DNA of 64,000 nt, from positions 3,100,001 through 3,164,000 of the forward strand of contig OY761144.1 of NCBI GenBank assembly GCA_963664365.1, written 5' to 3'. Position numbers and translations under genes: made by a program. The notes beneath the pieces were generated by a model, which was not told where the DNA came from, searched no databases, and worked only from the letters and a program-made list of their open reading frames with translations. This document shows positions 1 through 10,055 of the stretch, piece after piece. Numbering within the stretch: the first letter of the stretch is position 1; every line of letters begins with the position of its first letter. The stretch comes from VXRN01 sp963664365 (GTDB lineage Bacteria; Chloroflexota; Dehalococcoidia; Lucifugimonadales; UBA1123).

Positions 1-1000
1 TGTACTTCTCAGGGTGGATGATCTGCTCGGTGGACTCCGGTATCCGCTCGAACGCCGCGTTGACCGCCGAGAAGTCCTGGTTCTGTATGAACAGCGTGTA
101 GGCAAACTGCGGCCCGTCTATGTACGGGTAAACTATGGTCTGCCTTATGAAAGCGGGCGCGCTCCGATACGCCGACATGTCCGGGGAGTGCGCCTCCTGC
201 TCCGCCGCGAGAGCCTCCTTGTGGTCATCGTCGAAGACCCGCCACTCGTAGATGAACTCCGACAGGCTCGCGTCCCCCTCGATCAGCCCGCGCAGAGCCG
301 CCATCCTGTCGGAGTTGCCCTCGATGCCCGCGCGTATGCTCTTGTAGTCGAAGTGGAGTTGCTGGAGCGCGTGAACGTACTCGTGAGCCGCCGTCAACTC
401 GTCCATCAGGCCGAAGTCCTCAGAGTCCGACACGACGTAGATCACGTTCTCTTCCGAGTCGTACAGGCCCAGCACGATGTCCGCGATGACCGATGCCTGT
501 AACTCCTTGAGATCCACGCCCTGTTCGATGATTCCCAGCCGAGTATAGACCCGCTCGGCTATCGCAATCTGCTCGGACTCCTCCTCCAGGTCGTCCAGGT
601 ATATCTGCCTCGCCTCGTCCTGCGTGATGAAACGCCTCTCGATCGGTCCGACCGCCGACAAGTCCCTCACCACCGCTGTCTTCAGCGCGATGGCGTCCAG
701 ACGGTCTTCTATGTCGAACCCCAGCCACTCCTCAAGCGTCATCGCCTCCAATCGGCTCTCCGGCGTCGGGAGAATGACAGGCATGGGCGCGAACGTCGGA
801 GTGGGCGACGGGGTAGGGGAGAGCGTGGGTTCGGGAATCGGAGTTGCGGTTGGCGCCGGCGCGGGTGTTGGCGTCGGTGTCGGCGTGAGCGTGGGAACTA
901 AAGTCGGGCTAGGCGGTATGGGCGTCTGAGGCTGTTCGGCGGGTTCGCCGCAGGCGGCCACGACCGCCGCGATAGCCAGAAGGATCGCAAATGCCCTCAA
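1..1000 (-). CDS. Lipoprotein with HExxH (HEYVH) metallopeptidase-like motif, cut by window edge
   Basis: An open frame runs from a TTG at 1000 leftward off the window, so the C-terminus is missing. The first ~20 residues form a hydrophobic signal ending in VAACG, a lipobox, so the protein should be a lipid-anchored extracytoplasmic protein. A Pro/Thr-rich spacer (about residues 25-70) follows, as in other lipoproteins of this window. Around residues 206-210 the sequence HEYVHALQ gives an HExxH zinc-metallopeptidase-like motif in a helical context; no third zinc ligand can be assigned. TTG was chosen because no ATG or GTG precedes the signal peptide and a GGGAGAG stretch lies just upstream. 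The substrate is unknown, and loss of peptidase activity cannot be excluded without the rest of the protein. Confidence 0.72.
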   Translation of the reverse strand, partial: MRAFAILLAIAAVVAACGEPAEQPQTPIPPSPTLVPTLTPTPTPTPAPAPTATPIPEPTLSPTPSPTPTFAPMPVILPTPESRLEAMTLEEWLGFDIEDRLDAIALKTAVVRDLSAVGPIERRFITQDEARQIYLDDLEEESEQIAIAERVYTRLGIIEQGVDLKELQASVIADIVLGLYDSEENVIYVVSDSEDFGLMDELTAAHEYVHALQQLHFDYKSIRAGIEGNSDRMAALRGLIEGDASLSEFIYEWRVFDDDHKEALAAEQEAHSPDMSAYRSAPAFIRQTIVYPYIDGPQFAYTLFIQNQDFSAVNAAFERIPESTEQIIHPEKY

Positions 1001-1074
1001 GTTCTCTCCCGAATCGATAAATCTCGCCCGTCCGGACTCTATTCTCTTCAATCAAGTATCGCCCCGCCTAGATG

Positions 1075-1362
1075 CACTGTCAAGCCGACGCGCTCTCCCC
1101 AAATCCACCATCCCAACCCATCCTGAATATCCTCCAATCCCGTAAATCCTGATTCTGACACCAACCCATCCTGCCAATCCTCCCCATCCCGTAAATCCTG
1201 ATTCTGACAACATCCCACCCACCACCTCTGTCATCCCGACCACCCCATCTGCCATTCCGAGCCCCTCTCTCTGTCATCCCGACCGCCCCTACTGTCATTT
1301 CGAGCGCAGCGAGAAATCTAAAATCCCTGAACATCCCCCAATCACAAAAATCACAGTTCTGA
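1075..1362. repeat. Interspersed intergenic repeats (CCCGTAAATCCTGATTCTGAC and TCATTTCGAGCGCAGCGA types)
   Basis: This gene-free stretch is built from imperfect copies of a short unit around TAAATCCTGATTCTGAC (near 1140-1160 and 1190-1210) plus a CTGTCATTTCGAGCGCAGCG element near 1290-1310. The same families recur at 58976-59270. No convincing reading frame lies here. The right end grades into the box ATCACAAAAATCACAGTTC (1341-1359), directly before the promoter of the gene at 1404. Confidence 0.8.
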
Positions 1363-1396
1363 CCCCTTGACATCCCCAGACCTCATGTGCGATACT
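1341..1396 (+). promoter_or_regulatory. Promoter cassette: ATCAC box plus TTGACA-18-GATACT
   Basis: A -35 TTGACA (1367-1372) and -10 GATACT (1391-1396) are separated by 18 bp. The 19-bp box ATCACAAAAATCACAGTTC lies 7 bp upstream of the -35. The same arrangement precedes the paralogue at 59315 and occurs at 39969-40030. The predicted start of transcription, about 1403-1404, coincides with an ATG at 1404, so the transcript may be leaderless. Confidence 0.75.
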
Positions 1397-1403
1397 AATG
1401 TTC

Positions 1404-2312
1404 ATGCAGGCCATAACCCAACAGACAACATCAAACCCGGCCATCGACTTCGCCAACGCCATCCTCGAAGTCACCAACAACGGTCTCGAACTCATCGAGA
1501 TCCTATACGACATCGCCCAGAACAAAGACGGCGACGCCGCCACCAACGACCGCATCTCAGCAACAGCCGAACTCATGGACCGCGGACTCGGCAAAGCGCC
1601 CAAGCAAGTCAACCCCAACCCGGCCCCGGCCCCAACCCCCGAATCCAACGACAACGACGTAGGGGCGATTCGCGAATCGCCCTCGGTGCCCGCCGCCAAC
1701 CCCCACCCCGTAACCCAAATCAAACACGCCCTAAACGACACCCTCGGCCCGGCCCCAACTAACAACTATCCACCATCCACTATCCACGATTCACTCCAAA
1801 AACACATCCTCGACATCTCCAACAACGGATATGCCCTCCGAGACATCCTGCTCGAAATCGCCCGGGCCGAAGACGACCCAAAGATTACCGACCATCACCG
1901 GCGCAGGGTCTCGGTCATGCTGCTCAACCGATCCCTCGCGGCCAACCCAAGCGCAGCCGCCCAGACCGACCCGGACGACGACTCCGACGAGGAGTTCGTC
2001 CCGGACCCCGCCTGGGTCGCGGCCGTCAACGAGGTCAAGCGCATGGAGGACGAGGGTATCATAGACGATGTGGAATACGACCCCTTCAAGCCCACGAACT
2101 ACTGGGTGCCCAAAGAGGTCGTATTGCCCTACGCCAAGGAAGTGGCTGCCAAGTACATGGCCGAACTCGACCTTCAGGCCGAACGCCGGAAGGCATGGCC
2201 CGCCATCGAAGAGCGCAGGCGCAAGAAACTAGCCCGGATGTATCCGTCCCACTCCGAAGACATGGACGATGCCGACCCCGACAACCCCAACTCCGGCCTC
2301 GATCCCCCCTAG
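1404..2312 (+). CDS. Two-module terminase-small-subunit-like protein, paralogue 1
   Basis: First of three related genes in the window (others at 12608-13594 and 59315-60238). It has two similar ~55-residue helical modules. The first (about residues 10-70) ends MDRGLGKAP; the second (about 130-185) ends LLNRSLAANP. Both carry an NNG...IL..IA core. A Pro-rich linker joins them. The C-terminal tail holds the family signature WPAIEERRRKKLAR followed by YPSHSED. The ..LL.RG.GK.P ending resembles small terminase subunits and DUF5681-type phage proteins, and paralogue 2 adjoins a large terminase gene; the role is inferred from that only. The linker contains a perfect 20-bp palindrome (1663-1682) and CCATCCACTATCCAC repeats (1767-1788), both translated in frame. 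Start at 1404 fits the promoter; an ATG at 1398 is the alternative. Confidence 0.75.
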   Translation: MQAITQQTTSNPAIDFANAILEVTNNGLELIEILYDIAQNKDGDAATNDRISATAELMDRGLGKAPKQVNPNPAPAPTPESNDNDVGAIRESPSVPAANPHPVTQIKHALNDTLGPAPTNNYPPSTIHDSLQKHILDISNNGYALRDILLEIARAEDDPKITDHHRRRVSVMLLNRSLAANPSAAAQTDPDDDSDEEFVPDPAWVAAVNEVKRMEDEGIIDDVEYDPFKPTNYWVPKEVVLPYAKEVAAKYMAELDLQAERRKAWPAIEERRRKKLARMYPSHSEDMDDADPDNPNSGLDPP

Positions 2313-2341
2313 TCGCTGCACGCCACCAAAGACCGAAAACG

Positions 2342-2350
2342 TGCTACAAT
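2342..2350 (+). promoter_or_regulatory. Extended -10 promoter (TGcTACAAT) of the dGTPase gene
   Basis: TACAAT at 2345-2350 is preceded by TG at 2342-2343, an extended -10 element; no good -35 is present. Transcription would start near 2356, so the long upstream reading frame from 2195 is not the real start of the dGTPase. Confidence 0.5.
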
Positions 2351-2416
2351 CCTGAACACTGGGACGGCGGGCCCGCATACCCGTCTGCCCGCCACCTCAG
2401 AGCGTCAGGGAGTCAA

Positions 2417-3604
2417 ATTTCTATCGCGACCAGTGCCGCCGCCCTCCCCATTCCGCGCCACGTCTCGGACTCGCTCCAAGCGCGTCTGGCCGACCGTGAA
2501 AGCCGTCTCTCGCCTCACGCCGCCCGCGCCGCGGCCAGCCCAGGACGCCGGACGCCGGAACCGCCCTCTCCAATGCGCTCCGAGTTCCAGCGCGACCGTG
2601 ACCGCATCATCCACACCAAGGCATTCCGACGCCTCAAGCACAAGACACAGGTATTCATCGCCCCGCTCGGAGACCACTACGTCACGCGGCTAACCCACAC
2701 CCTCGAGGTCGCGCAGATCGCCCGAACCATCGCGCGCGCCCTCAACCTCAACGAAGACCTCACCGAGGCCATCGCGCTCGGTCACGACCTCGGTCACACC
2801 CCCTTCGGGCACGTCGGCGAAGACGAAATGGCTCTGCTGCATCCCGACGGCTTCAGGCACAGCCGCCAGAGCCTCAGAATCGTCGAGCGGCTTGAGAAAG
2901 ACGGCCAGGGACTCAACCTCATGTGGGAAGTCAGACAGGGAATACTCCGCCACTCCAAGCCGCAGGGAGACTTCCTGGACGCCTCTCTGGTCGAAGACCT
3001 GTCGCTCGAAGGCCAGATCTGCCGCCTATCCGACGCCGTCGCGTACCTCAATCACGACCTCGCCGACGCATTCAGGGCCGGAGCGCTGCGCGCAGGCCAA
3101 CTTCCCGTATCCGTCTCAGAGGTCCTCGGCGAATCGCACGCCCGGCGAATCGACACCCTCGTATCCGACGTCATCTCATCCTCGTGGGCCGCCTCCGGCG
3201 AACCCGGCGCCGATACCTCCGGCGCTCCCGTCATCTCCATGAGTCCCGAGGTCAGGAGCGCGTTCAACGAACTCCGCGATTTCATGTTCAAAAATGTTTA
3301 CATCCCCGAAGACGAGAGTATCCTCGGCCGGACCGCCAGAAAGATCGTCCGCGCCCTCTATCGCCACTTCGACGCGCGCCGCGATCAGATACCCCCTGAG
3401 TATGGATACAGAAGCCGGTCCGAAAACATGGTCGTCGTGGATTTCGTCTCCGGAATGACCGACCTCTACGCCATTAGAATAGCCGAGCAGATCCAACCCG
3501 GCATCACCAAACCATTCCAGGAGCGCAAGCGCCTTCCATTATTTCCCACTCCCTTGATTGGAAACGAAGCCCCAACATCGACCAGCACGTCCCCTCTCCC
3601 TTGA
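2417..3604 (+). CDS. dgt: dGTPase-like HD-domain triphosphohydrolase
   Basis: Deoxyguanosinetriphosphate triphosphohydrolase-like protein; this cytoplasmic family hydrolyses dNTPs to nucleoside and triphosphate. Visible are the family N-terminus (LSPHAARAAASPGR), the block FQRDRDRIIHTKAFRRLKHK, and the metal-binding HD domain with GHDLGHTPFGH (H123, D124). About 395 residues is normal for the bacterial dgt-like subfamily. No ATG/GTG/TTG start lies in a sensible place; ATT at 2417 follows AGGGAG by four bases and sits downstream of the predicted promoter, so a rare ATT start is proposed. The C-terminal tail from residue ~370 is encoded by an inserted repeat: the sequence AAACC.TTCCAGGAGCGCA at 3509-3527 recurs at 3654-3672, after which the frame would have closed as KPFQERTST. 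It heads the dnaG-rpoD cluster. Confidence 0.88.
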   Translation: MSIATSAAALPIPRHVSDSLQARLADRESRLSPHAARAAASPGRRTPEPPSPMRSEFQRDRDRIIHTKAFRRLKHKTQVFIAPLGDHYVTRLTHTLEVAQIARTIARALNLNEDLTEAIALGHDLGHTPFGHVGEDEMALLHPDGFRHSRQSLRIVERLEKDGQGLNLMWEVRQGILRHSKPQGDFLDASLVEDLSLEGQICRLSDAVAYLNHDLADAFRAGALRAGQLPVSVSEVLGESHARRIDTLVSDVISSSWAASGEPGADTSGAPVISMSPEVRSAFNELRDFMFKNVYIPEDESILGRTARKIVRALYRHFDARRDQIPPEYGYRSRSENMVVVDFVSGMTDLYAIRIAEQIQPGITKPFQERKRLPLFPTPLIGNEAPTSTSTSPLP

Positions 3605-3672
3605 GGGAGAGGGCTAGAGCTTGCCCCGTACTCGATACGGGGGTGAGGGTGAAAAACCCTTCCAGGAGCGCA
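3528..3672. repeat. 145-bp insertion with CCCTCTCCCTTGAGGGAGAGGG-type palindrome and 19-bp flanking duplication
   Basis: The stretch carries the palindrome CCTCTCCCTTGAGGGAGAGG (from about 3593) and a second hairpin around CCCCGTACTCGATACGGGGG, ending in GGTGAGGGTGAAAA. It is bounded by near-identical 19-bp copies (3509-3527 and 3654-3672, one mismatch). It supplies the present C-terminus and stop codon of the dGTPase. Related elements lie at 12520-12585, 46450-46495, 55155-55195 and 57180-57366. Confidence 0.8.
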
Positions 3673-3679
3673 CTTCGAC

Positions 3680-3934
3680 TTGACCCCCCAAGACCGCATC
3701 AGACTCCGCACAGTCGGCAACCAGGTTAGGATGATCCGAGAGCATCTCGAGGCCATGCAGCGCGACGCCCACGGCCTCGAATACGAACCCTGGAAGGCTG
3801 AGGTCGATGACCTCTGGAAAGGCGTCTTCGCCAACGTCAACAGCATGGGGCCGGACCTCCAGCCCAGCGCCCTGGAATCCATTCGAGAACTTTGGATGAC
3901 GTACATCACACACTACAACGTCGGCCTGAACTGA
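3680..3934 (+). CDS. Small hypothetical protein, 84 residues
   Basis: Uncharacterised, probably cytoplasmic and helical: charged, with Trp-rich helices (EPWKAEVDDLW, ESIRELWMTYI) and no membrane segment or known motif. The TTG start at 3680 would have overlapped the ancestral dGTPase stop as TTGA before the 145-bp insertion upstream, which supports both the start and its being a real gene. It lies 13 bp before the next small gene, in the dgt-dnaG-rpoD string. No function can be proposed from sequence. Confidence 0.6.
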   Translation: MTPQDRIRLRTVGNQVRMIREHLEAMQRDAHGLEYEPWKAEVDDLWKGVFANVNSMGPDLQPSALESIRELWMTYITHYNVGLN

Positions 3935-3947
3935 AAGGACTTCACAC

Positions 3948-4307
3948 GTGACCACCGCCCAGCGCCTCGAACTAGCCCCCGACCTCGACGAGGCCAAGAG
4001 AGGGGCCACCCTCGCCCATAGCATCGTCATCAAGCTCAAAGAGATGGGACTGCCGGACGACATGGACCCGCATCTCGCCAAGCTATGCACCGACCTCGCC
4101 GACCTATGCTCGGCCCAACGCCTGCTCACCGAGCAAGTCGAATCGCTCCTCAAGTCCGAGGACGACTGGGATGCCGTAGGTGACAATCTGGTGGACATTC
4201 GCGCTACAATTGATCATATCGGATGGCACATGAAGCGCGTGCGCCGACCCATGACGCAGATTACGCGCTGGGCATACCGGCAGAATGAGACCGACGAGCT
4301 TCAATGA
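3948..4307 (+). CDS. Small hypothetical protein, 119 residues, coupled to dnaG
   Basis: A GTG start at 3948 follows AAAGGAC at good spacing. The product is acidic and helical without signal or membrane segment; it ends QNETDELQ. Its TGA stop overlaps the dnaG ATG (ATGA, 4304-4307), so it is translationally coupled to primase. I do not recognise the family. Position suggests a link with replication or simply shared transcription. Confidence 0.68.
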   Translation: MTTAQRLELAPDLDEAKRGATLAHSIVIKLKEMGLPDDMDPHLAKLCTDLADLCSAQRLLTEQVESLLKSEDDWDAVGDNLVDIRATIDHIGWHMKRVRRPMTQITRWAYRQNETDELQ

Positions 4308-6187
4308 GCGTACTCGACGACATAAAGGCCAAGCTAGACATCGTTGACGTTGTCGAAGGCTACGTGCCGACGCTCAAGCGGACGGGCAGCACGTTCAAGG
4401 CCAACTGCCCGTTTCACACCGAAAAGACGCCGTCTTTCATCGTCACCCCCGCCCGCCAGTCTTGGAGATGCTTCGGCGCCTGCGCCACCGGCGGAGACAT
4501 CTTCAGCTTCGTCATGCGCGCCGAAAACGTCGAGTTCGGAGACGCGCTGAGGCTCTTGGCCCGCCGCGCCGGAGTACAGTTGGGCCGCTCCGACGAACGC
4601 GGCAGGTCGAACGCGATCTACAAGATAAACGCCGCCGCCGCCGTGTACTACCAAGACATGCTCAACTCCGACGACGGCGCGAAGGCCAGGGAGTACCTCG
4701 ACGGCAGGGGCGTCGGACTGGCGGCCCGCGAGCAGTTCAAGCTCGGACTCAGCCCCGACCGCTGGGACGGACTCAAGGCATTTCTCCGGACCCACGGATA
4801 CAGCCGTGAGGACGCCGTGGCCGCCGGACTTGTCAGACAAGATGAGAACGGAGAGCGTAGCTGGGACTTCTTCAGAGACCGCCTCATGTTCCCCATCTTC
4901 AGCCGCGACGGCGAGATAGCGGGATTCGGCGCTAGAGCGCTCGACGACTCCACTCCGAAGTACATCAACACCTCCCAGACGTCCGTATTCGACAAGCGGA
5001 GCATCGTTTACGCGCTCAACTTCGCCTCGTCGGCGATACGCGAGAAAGGCTCCGCCGTCATCGTCGAAGGATACATGGACGCGATAGCCGCCCACGAGCG
5101 CGGCTACAACAACGTAGTCGCGTCCATGGGCACCGCCCTGACCGAGAACCAGGTGTCGCTCCTCCGTCCGCTCGCCCAAGAGTTCGTCCTGGCCCTGGAC
5201 CCAGACGCCGCCGGACAGGAGGCCACGCTGCGAAGCCTCGAATCTTCATGGCAGGTCTTCCGCAGCGTCGTGTCCAGGCGCGCGACCTCCCAGAGCGTGC
5301 TCGACCAGCGAACGCCGCCGATACTCAAGATAGCCGCTCTCCCCCCCGGCCTAGACCCCGACTCCCTGATTCGGTCCGACCCGGATGTCTGGGAGTCAAC
5401 CATTGCCGACTCGAAGCCGCTTCTCGATTTCGTGATTCCCGCCTTAATCGAGCGCGCGGATCTTTCCGTGCCGGACAGCCGCGCCCGCATCGCCGAGAGC
5501 GTCGCCCCGCTGATTGGTCGGTTAGACCCCTTGGACCAGTACGGCTACTGGGTCAAGCTCGCCGATGGGATGGGCGTCCATATCGATACGATGAGGGCCG
5601 CCATAGGCGACGCGCGGGGGTCTGCCGGTCGCCGCCGGCGCGGCTCCACTACTCAAGAATCAACAGGGCGGGTCGAGGTAAGTTCCAGCCTGCTTGAAAC
5701 CGACCGGACCGACATGGTTGAAGAGCAAGTCCTGTCCATGCTTATCCACAACCCCGATTTCGTAGAGATCGCCCGGCAGGCCAGCCCCGACTGGTTTCAA
5801 CATACCATCAATCGGGAGCTATTTACCGCATTGCTGGAGTCCCCTACAATTGAGGATCTCAGAGAATCCGTTGACCCTTCATTGCAGGGTCATCTGGAGC
5901 GACTTGAGGCTTCACCAAACGCACAACTCGGATTGCGTCATGTGAGAGTGGCCGAGTTTGAATGGTGTGTGAACCGCTTGAGGCAACGATATATAGAGGA
6001 TTTGCAGAGACTCTTGGCAGCATCAGAAATACCTACTCCCGAAGACATCGCAAGCCAGATAATTCAGGCAAAGCAGCAAATAAAGGAGTTGGAACCCTAT
6101 GGGAAGGGCGGTATCCAACTCGGATACAATACTGGGGACCGCTATCTGAAACGCCGCAACGAACCAATTCACAGATCACGAGGTTGA
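4304..6187 (+). CDS. dnaG: DNA primase
   Basis: Synthesises RNA primers for DNA replication at the fork. The N-terminal CHC2 zinc-binding domain is complete (C35, H38, C56, C60 in NCPFH...WRCFGAC). The catalytic TOPRIM domain follows, with VIVEGYMD near residue 252 and LDPDAAGQEA near 300, giving the metal-binding acidic residues. The C-terminal third (from about 440) is the weakly conserved helicase-interacting region. The 627-residue length is normal. It overlaps the upstream small gene by four bases and is followed after four bases by rpoD: the classic macromolecular-synthesis arrangement without rpsU. Confidence 0.97.
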   Translation: MSVLDDIKAKLDIVDVVEGYVPTLKRTGSTFKANCPFHTEKTPSFIVTPARQSWRCFGACATGGDIFSFVMRAENVEFGDALRLLARRAGVQLGRSDERGRSNAIYKINAAAAVYYQDMLNSDDGAKAREYLDGRGVGLAAREQFKLGLSPDRWDGLKAFLRTHGYSREDAVAAGLVRQDENGERSWDFFRDRLMFPIFSRDGEIAGFGARALDDSTPKYINTSQTSVFDKRSIVYALNFASSAIREKGSAVIVEGYMDAIAAHERGYNNVVASMGTALTENQVSLLRPLAQEFVLALDPDAAGQEATLRSLESSWQVFRSVVSRRATSQSVLDQRTPPILKIAALPPGLDPDSLIRSDPDVWESTIADSKPLLDFVIPALIERADLSVPDSRARIAESVAPLIGRLDPLDQYGYWVKLADGMGVHIDTMRAAIGDARGSAGRRRRGSTTQESTGRVEVSSSLLETDRTDMVEEQVLSMLIHNPDFVEIARQASPDWFQHTINRELFTALLESPTIEDLRESVDPSLQGHLERLEASPNAQLGLRHVRVAEFEWCVNRLRQRYIEDLQRLLAASEIPTPEDIASQIIQAKQQIKELEPYGKGGIQLGYNTGDRYLKRRNEPIHRSRG

Positions 6188-6191
6188 ACCA

Positions 6192-7739
<1,548 letters not shown>

Positions 7740-7753
7740 CCCGGAAGCAAATC

Positions 7754-8887
7754 GTGACCATATCCACACATATACCTCGCGACGTTCGTGAAACACCCAC
7801 ATCAAGCGTCTCAAGCGCGCGCTCGACCGTCGCCGTCGTTTACGCGCGGCCCGAAACCGTCCTGGACGACATAGCCCGCGCCATGGACATGGCCGGAGTC
7901 GGCTCGGCCCTGCCGCCCGGCCTCGAAACGCTTCTGAAGATCAACATATCCTGGCAGCACTACTACCCCGCCTGCTCGACCTCGCCCTGGCAGTTGGACG
8001 GCGTCATCCGAGCCCTCAAGTCCGCCGGATACGATCATCTGACGCCCATCCACAACGGCACCGTCGTCGTCGATCCCAAAGAGGGCGCCCTCAACAACAA
8101 GCACGAATCGGTCACGGATCGGCACGGGCTGGAATCCGTCTATCTCGAAGACGCGCAATGGGTGGACTTCGAGCCGAAGTCGCCGATGCTCGTCCTGGAC
8201 AAAGTCTATCCGAACGGATTCAAGATTCCGCAGATGATGATCGGCAAGAACGTCGTCCACCTGCCGACGGTCAAAACCCACGTATTCACCACCATCACCG
8301 GGGCAATGAAGAACGCTTTCGGCGGCCTGCTCAACTACCAACGCCACTGGACCCACTCGGTAATCCACGAAACGCTCGTCGATCTGCTCAGGATTCAAAA
8401 GGAGATTCACCCCGGGATCTTCGCCGTCACCGACGGAACATTCGCCGGAGACGGCCCCGGGCCTCGCGCGATGCGCTGGCACGTCAAGAACGTGATCCTA
8501 GCCAGCGCCGACCAGGTCGCCATCGACGCCGTTTCCGCTAGACTCATGGGCTTCGACCCAATGTCGATCGGATTCATCAGGCTCGCGCACGAAAGCGGCC
8601 TCGGTAACGGCCTGATCGATGAAATCGAGGTTGTCGGCGAAGACATCGAGGAAGTCAACTGGCGCTTCAAAGCCGCGGAAAACACCATCGCCAGCCGCGG
8701 ACAGAAGCTCATCTACTGGGGTCCGCTCAAGCCGCTGGAGAACATGCTGCTCAGGTCTTTCATCACGCCCTGGGCCTACGCCGCGTCCAACGTCTATCAC
8801 AACAGCTACTGGCTGCGGTTCATCGGCAGGAAGCGAGTGCGAGAAGCCATGAAAACCGAATGGGGCCGGCTGTTCCGGTCATACTGA
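7754..8887 (+). CDS. DUF362-domain protein
   Basis: A GTG start at 7754, 14 bp after rpoD, gives about 377 residues. The sequence has the DUF362 pattern: LLKINISWQHYYPACSTSPW near the N-terminus, NVVHLPTVKTHVFTTITGAMKN in the middle with the typical T.TGA.KN turn, and VTDGTFAGDGPGP further on. The family is usually linked with iron-sulfur or uncharacterised redox functions, but no cysteine cluster is seen here, so no activity is assigned. It ends 13 bp before the convergent htrA gene. Confidence 0.8.
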   Translation: MTISTHIPRDVRETPTSSVSSARSTVAVVYARPETVLDDIARAMDMAGVGSALPPGLETLLKINISWQHYYPACSTSPWQLDGVIRALKSAGYDHLTPIHNGTVVVDPKEGALNNKHESVTDRHGLESVYLEDAQWVDFEPKSPMLVLDKVYPNGFKIPQMMIGKNVVHLPTVKTHVFTTITGAMKNAFGGLLNYQRHWTHSVIHETLVDLLRIQKEIHPGIFAVTDGTFAGDGPGPRAMRWHVKNVILASADQVAIDAVSARLMGFDPMSIGFIRLAHESGLGNGLIDEIEVVGEDIEEVNWRFKAAENTIASRGQKLIYWGPLKPLENMLLRSFITPWAYAASNVYHNSYWLRFIGRKRVREAMKTEWGRLFRSY

Positions 8888-8900
8888 CACCGGGGAATCT

Positions 8901-10055
8901 CTAAGGACGTTCCTCGAGATCGACCGTCGTCTCGAAAGTCTTGTTCTCCCTCATGAATTCCAGGTGGACCGTATCGCCCACCTCATAAGTCCACAGCATC
9001 GTCAGGAAACCGCCGCTGTCAAGCATCGGAATGCCGTCCATGCTTATTATGACGTCCCCGACCTGAAGTCCGGCGTTGAACGCGGGGCCTCGGCTGGAAA
9101 GTCGGGTGATTATGATCCCCTCCGTGACGTTCAGGTCCAGATGGTTGGCCAATGCGGACGTGACGTCATCGACGGTCAGCCCCATGAACGGCCTCACCAC
9201 GCGCCCGTGCTCGATGAGGCTGTCTATGATGGGCATCGCCGCCTCCGAGCTTATCGCGAACCCGATCCCCTGCGCCTGCCGGAGAATCGCCGTGTTGATC
9301 CCAATCACCTCGCCGTTCAGGTTCATCAGAGGCCCGCCGCTGTTGCCGTCGTTTATCGCGGCGTCGGTCTGGATCATATCGTAGAGAGGCTCGCGCTCGG
9401 TCCTGATCGTGCGTCCGAGCGCGCTGATGATTCCCAGCGTGACGGTCGGACCGCCCTTGAGGGCCAGCGCGTTGCCGAGAGCCACCACCCAGTCGCCAAC
9501 CCGTATGCCGTCGGAACTTCCCCAGTTCACGACTTGGAGCGGCTCCTCGGGCTCTATCTTCAGAACCGCAAGGTCGCTCACCACGTCCCATCCGATGACC
9601 TCAGCGTCGTAAGACTTCCCGCTTGGCAGGCTCACGCTGATTCCGACTACTCCCTGAATGACGTGGAAATTGGTGACGATGTATCCGTCGGGCCGCACTA
9701 TGATTCCGGACCCCGCTCCCTCGTCGGTGAAGTCGAAGAAGACCCCTCTGTTTACCGACTCGACGTGAATCGAAGCCACGGACGGCTCCATCGTATCGAC
9801 CAGGGTGGAGATGGACGGGAGTTGGACGAACGCGCCCGGCGCAGGCATCGTCTGAGGACGCGCGGCGACGCCGGAGGCCGGCTGGGCGTATTGCACGACG
9901 GGAACCGGCGTTGGAATTGGCGTTGGGGAAGGGGTCGGCTCAGGCGTCGGAGTGGGCGGCGGCGGCTCCGATCCGCAGGCCGCAAGCGTCCATGCCGCCA
10001 GGGCGGCCACGACAAGCGGAAGCCAGAAGGTTGACCGGCTAAGCGCCCTCGTCAC
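8901..10055 (-). CDS. htrA: HtrA/DegP-type serine protease, lipid-anchored, with PDZ domain
   Basis: Extracytoplasmic quality-control protease. The N-terminus is a signal peptide with lipobox LAAC (Cys27), then a Pro-Thr linker (residues 31-50). The trypsin-like domain has a complete triad: H131 (VTNFHV), D161 (SDLAVLKI) and S239 (DGNSGGPL). One PDZ domain follows (about residues 280-380, with GLQVGDVIISMDG). Length 384 is typical of single-PDZ HtrA. GTG start at 10055; the first 17 bases overlap the end of the upstream yihY-like gene, so the two are co-translated. Confidence 0.95.
   Translation of the reverse strand: MTRALSRSTFWLPLVVAALAAWTLAACGSEPPPPTPTPEPTPSPTPIPTPVPVVQYAQPASGVAARPQTMPAPGAFVQLPSISTLVDTMEPSVASIHVESVNRGVFFDFTDEGAGSGIIVRPDGYIVTNFHVIQGVVGISVSLPSGKSYDAEVIGWDVVSDLAVLKIEPEEPLQVVNWGSSDGIRVGDWVVALGNALALKGGPTVTLGIISALGRTIRTEREPLYDMIQTDAAINDGNSGGPLMNLNGEVIGINTAILRQAQGIGFAISSEAAMPIIDSLIEHGRVVRPFMGLTVDDVTSALANHLDLNVTEGIIITRLSSRGPAFNAGLQVGDVIISMDGIPMLDSGGFLTMLWTYEVGDTVHLEFMRENKTFETTVDLEERP

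Noticed and set aside
1404..2312. Paralogue family as transposases
   Set aside because: No DDE, HUH or recombinase motif, and no terminal inverted repeats around the genes; tails and modules fit DNA-binding or terminase-small proteins better.
2195..2416. Upstream extension of the dGTPase frame
   Set aside because: It overlaps the preceding gene and lies upstream of the extended -10 at 2342-2350; the sequence is Arg/Pro-rich shadow.
8964..10034. Long plus-strand frame (356 codons)
   Set aside because: It is antisense to htrA, whose catalytic triad is intact; the frame is an artefact of high GC.
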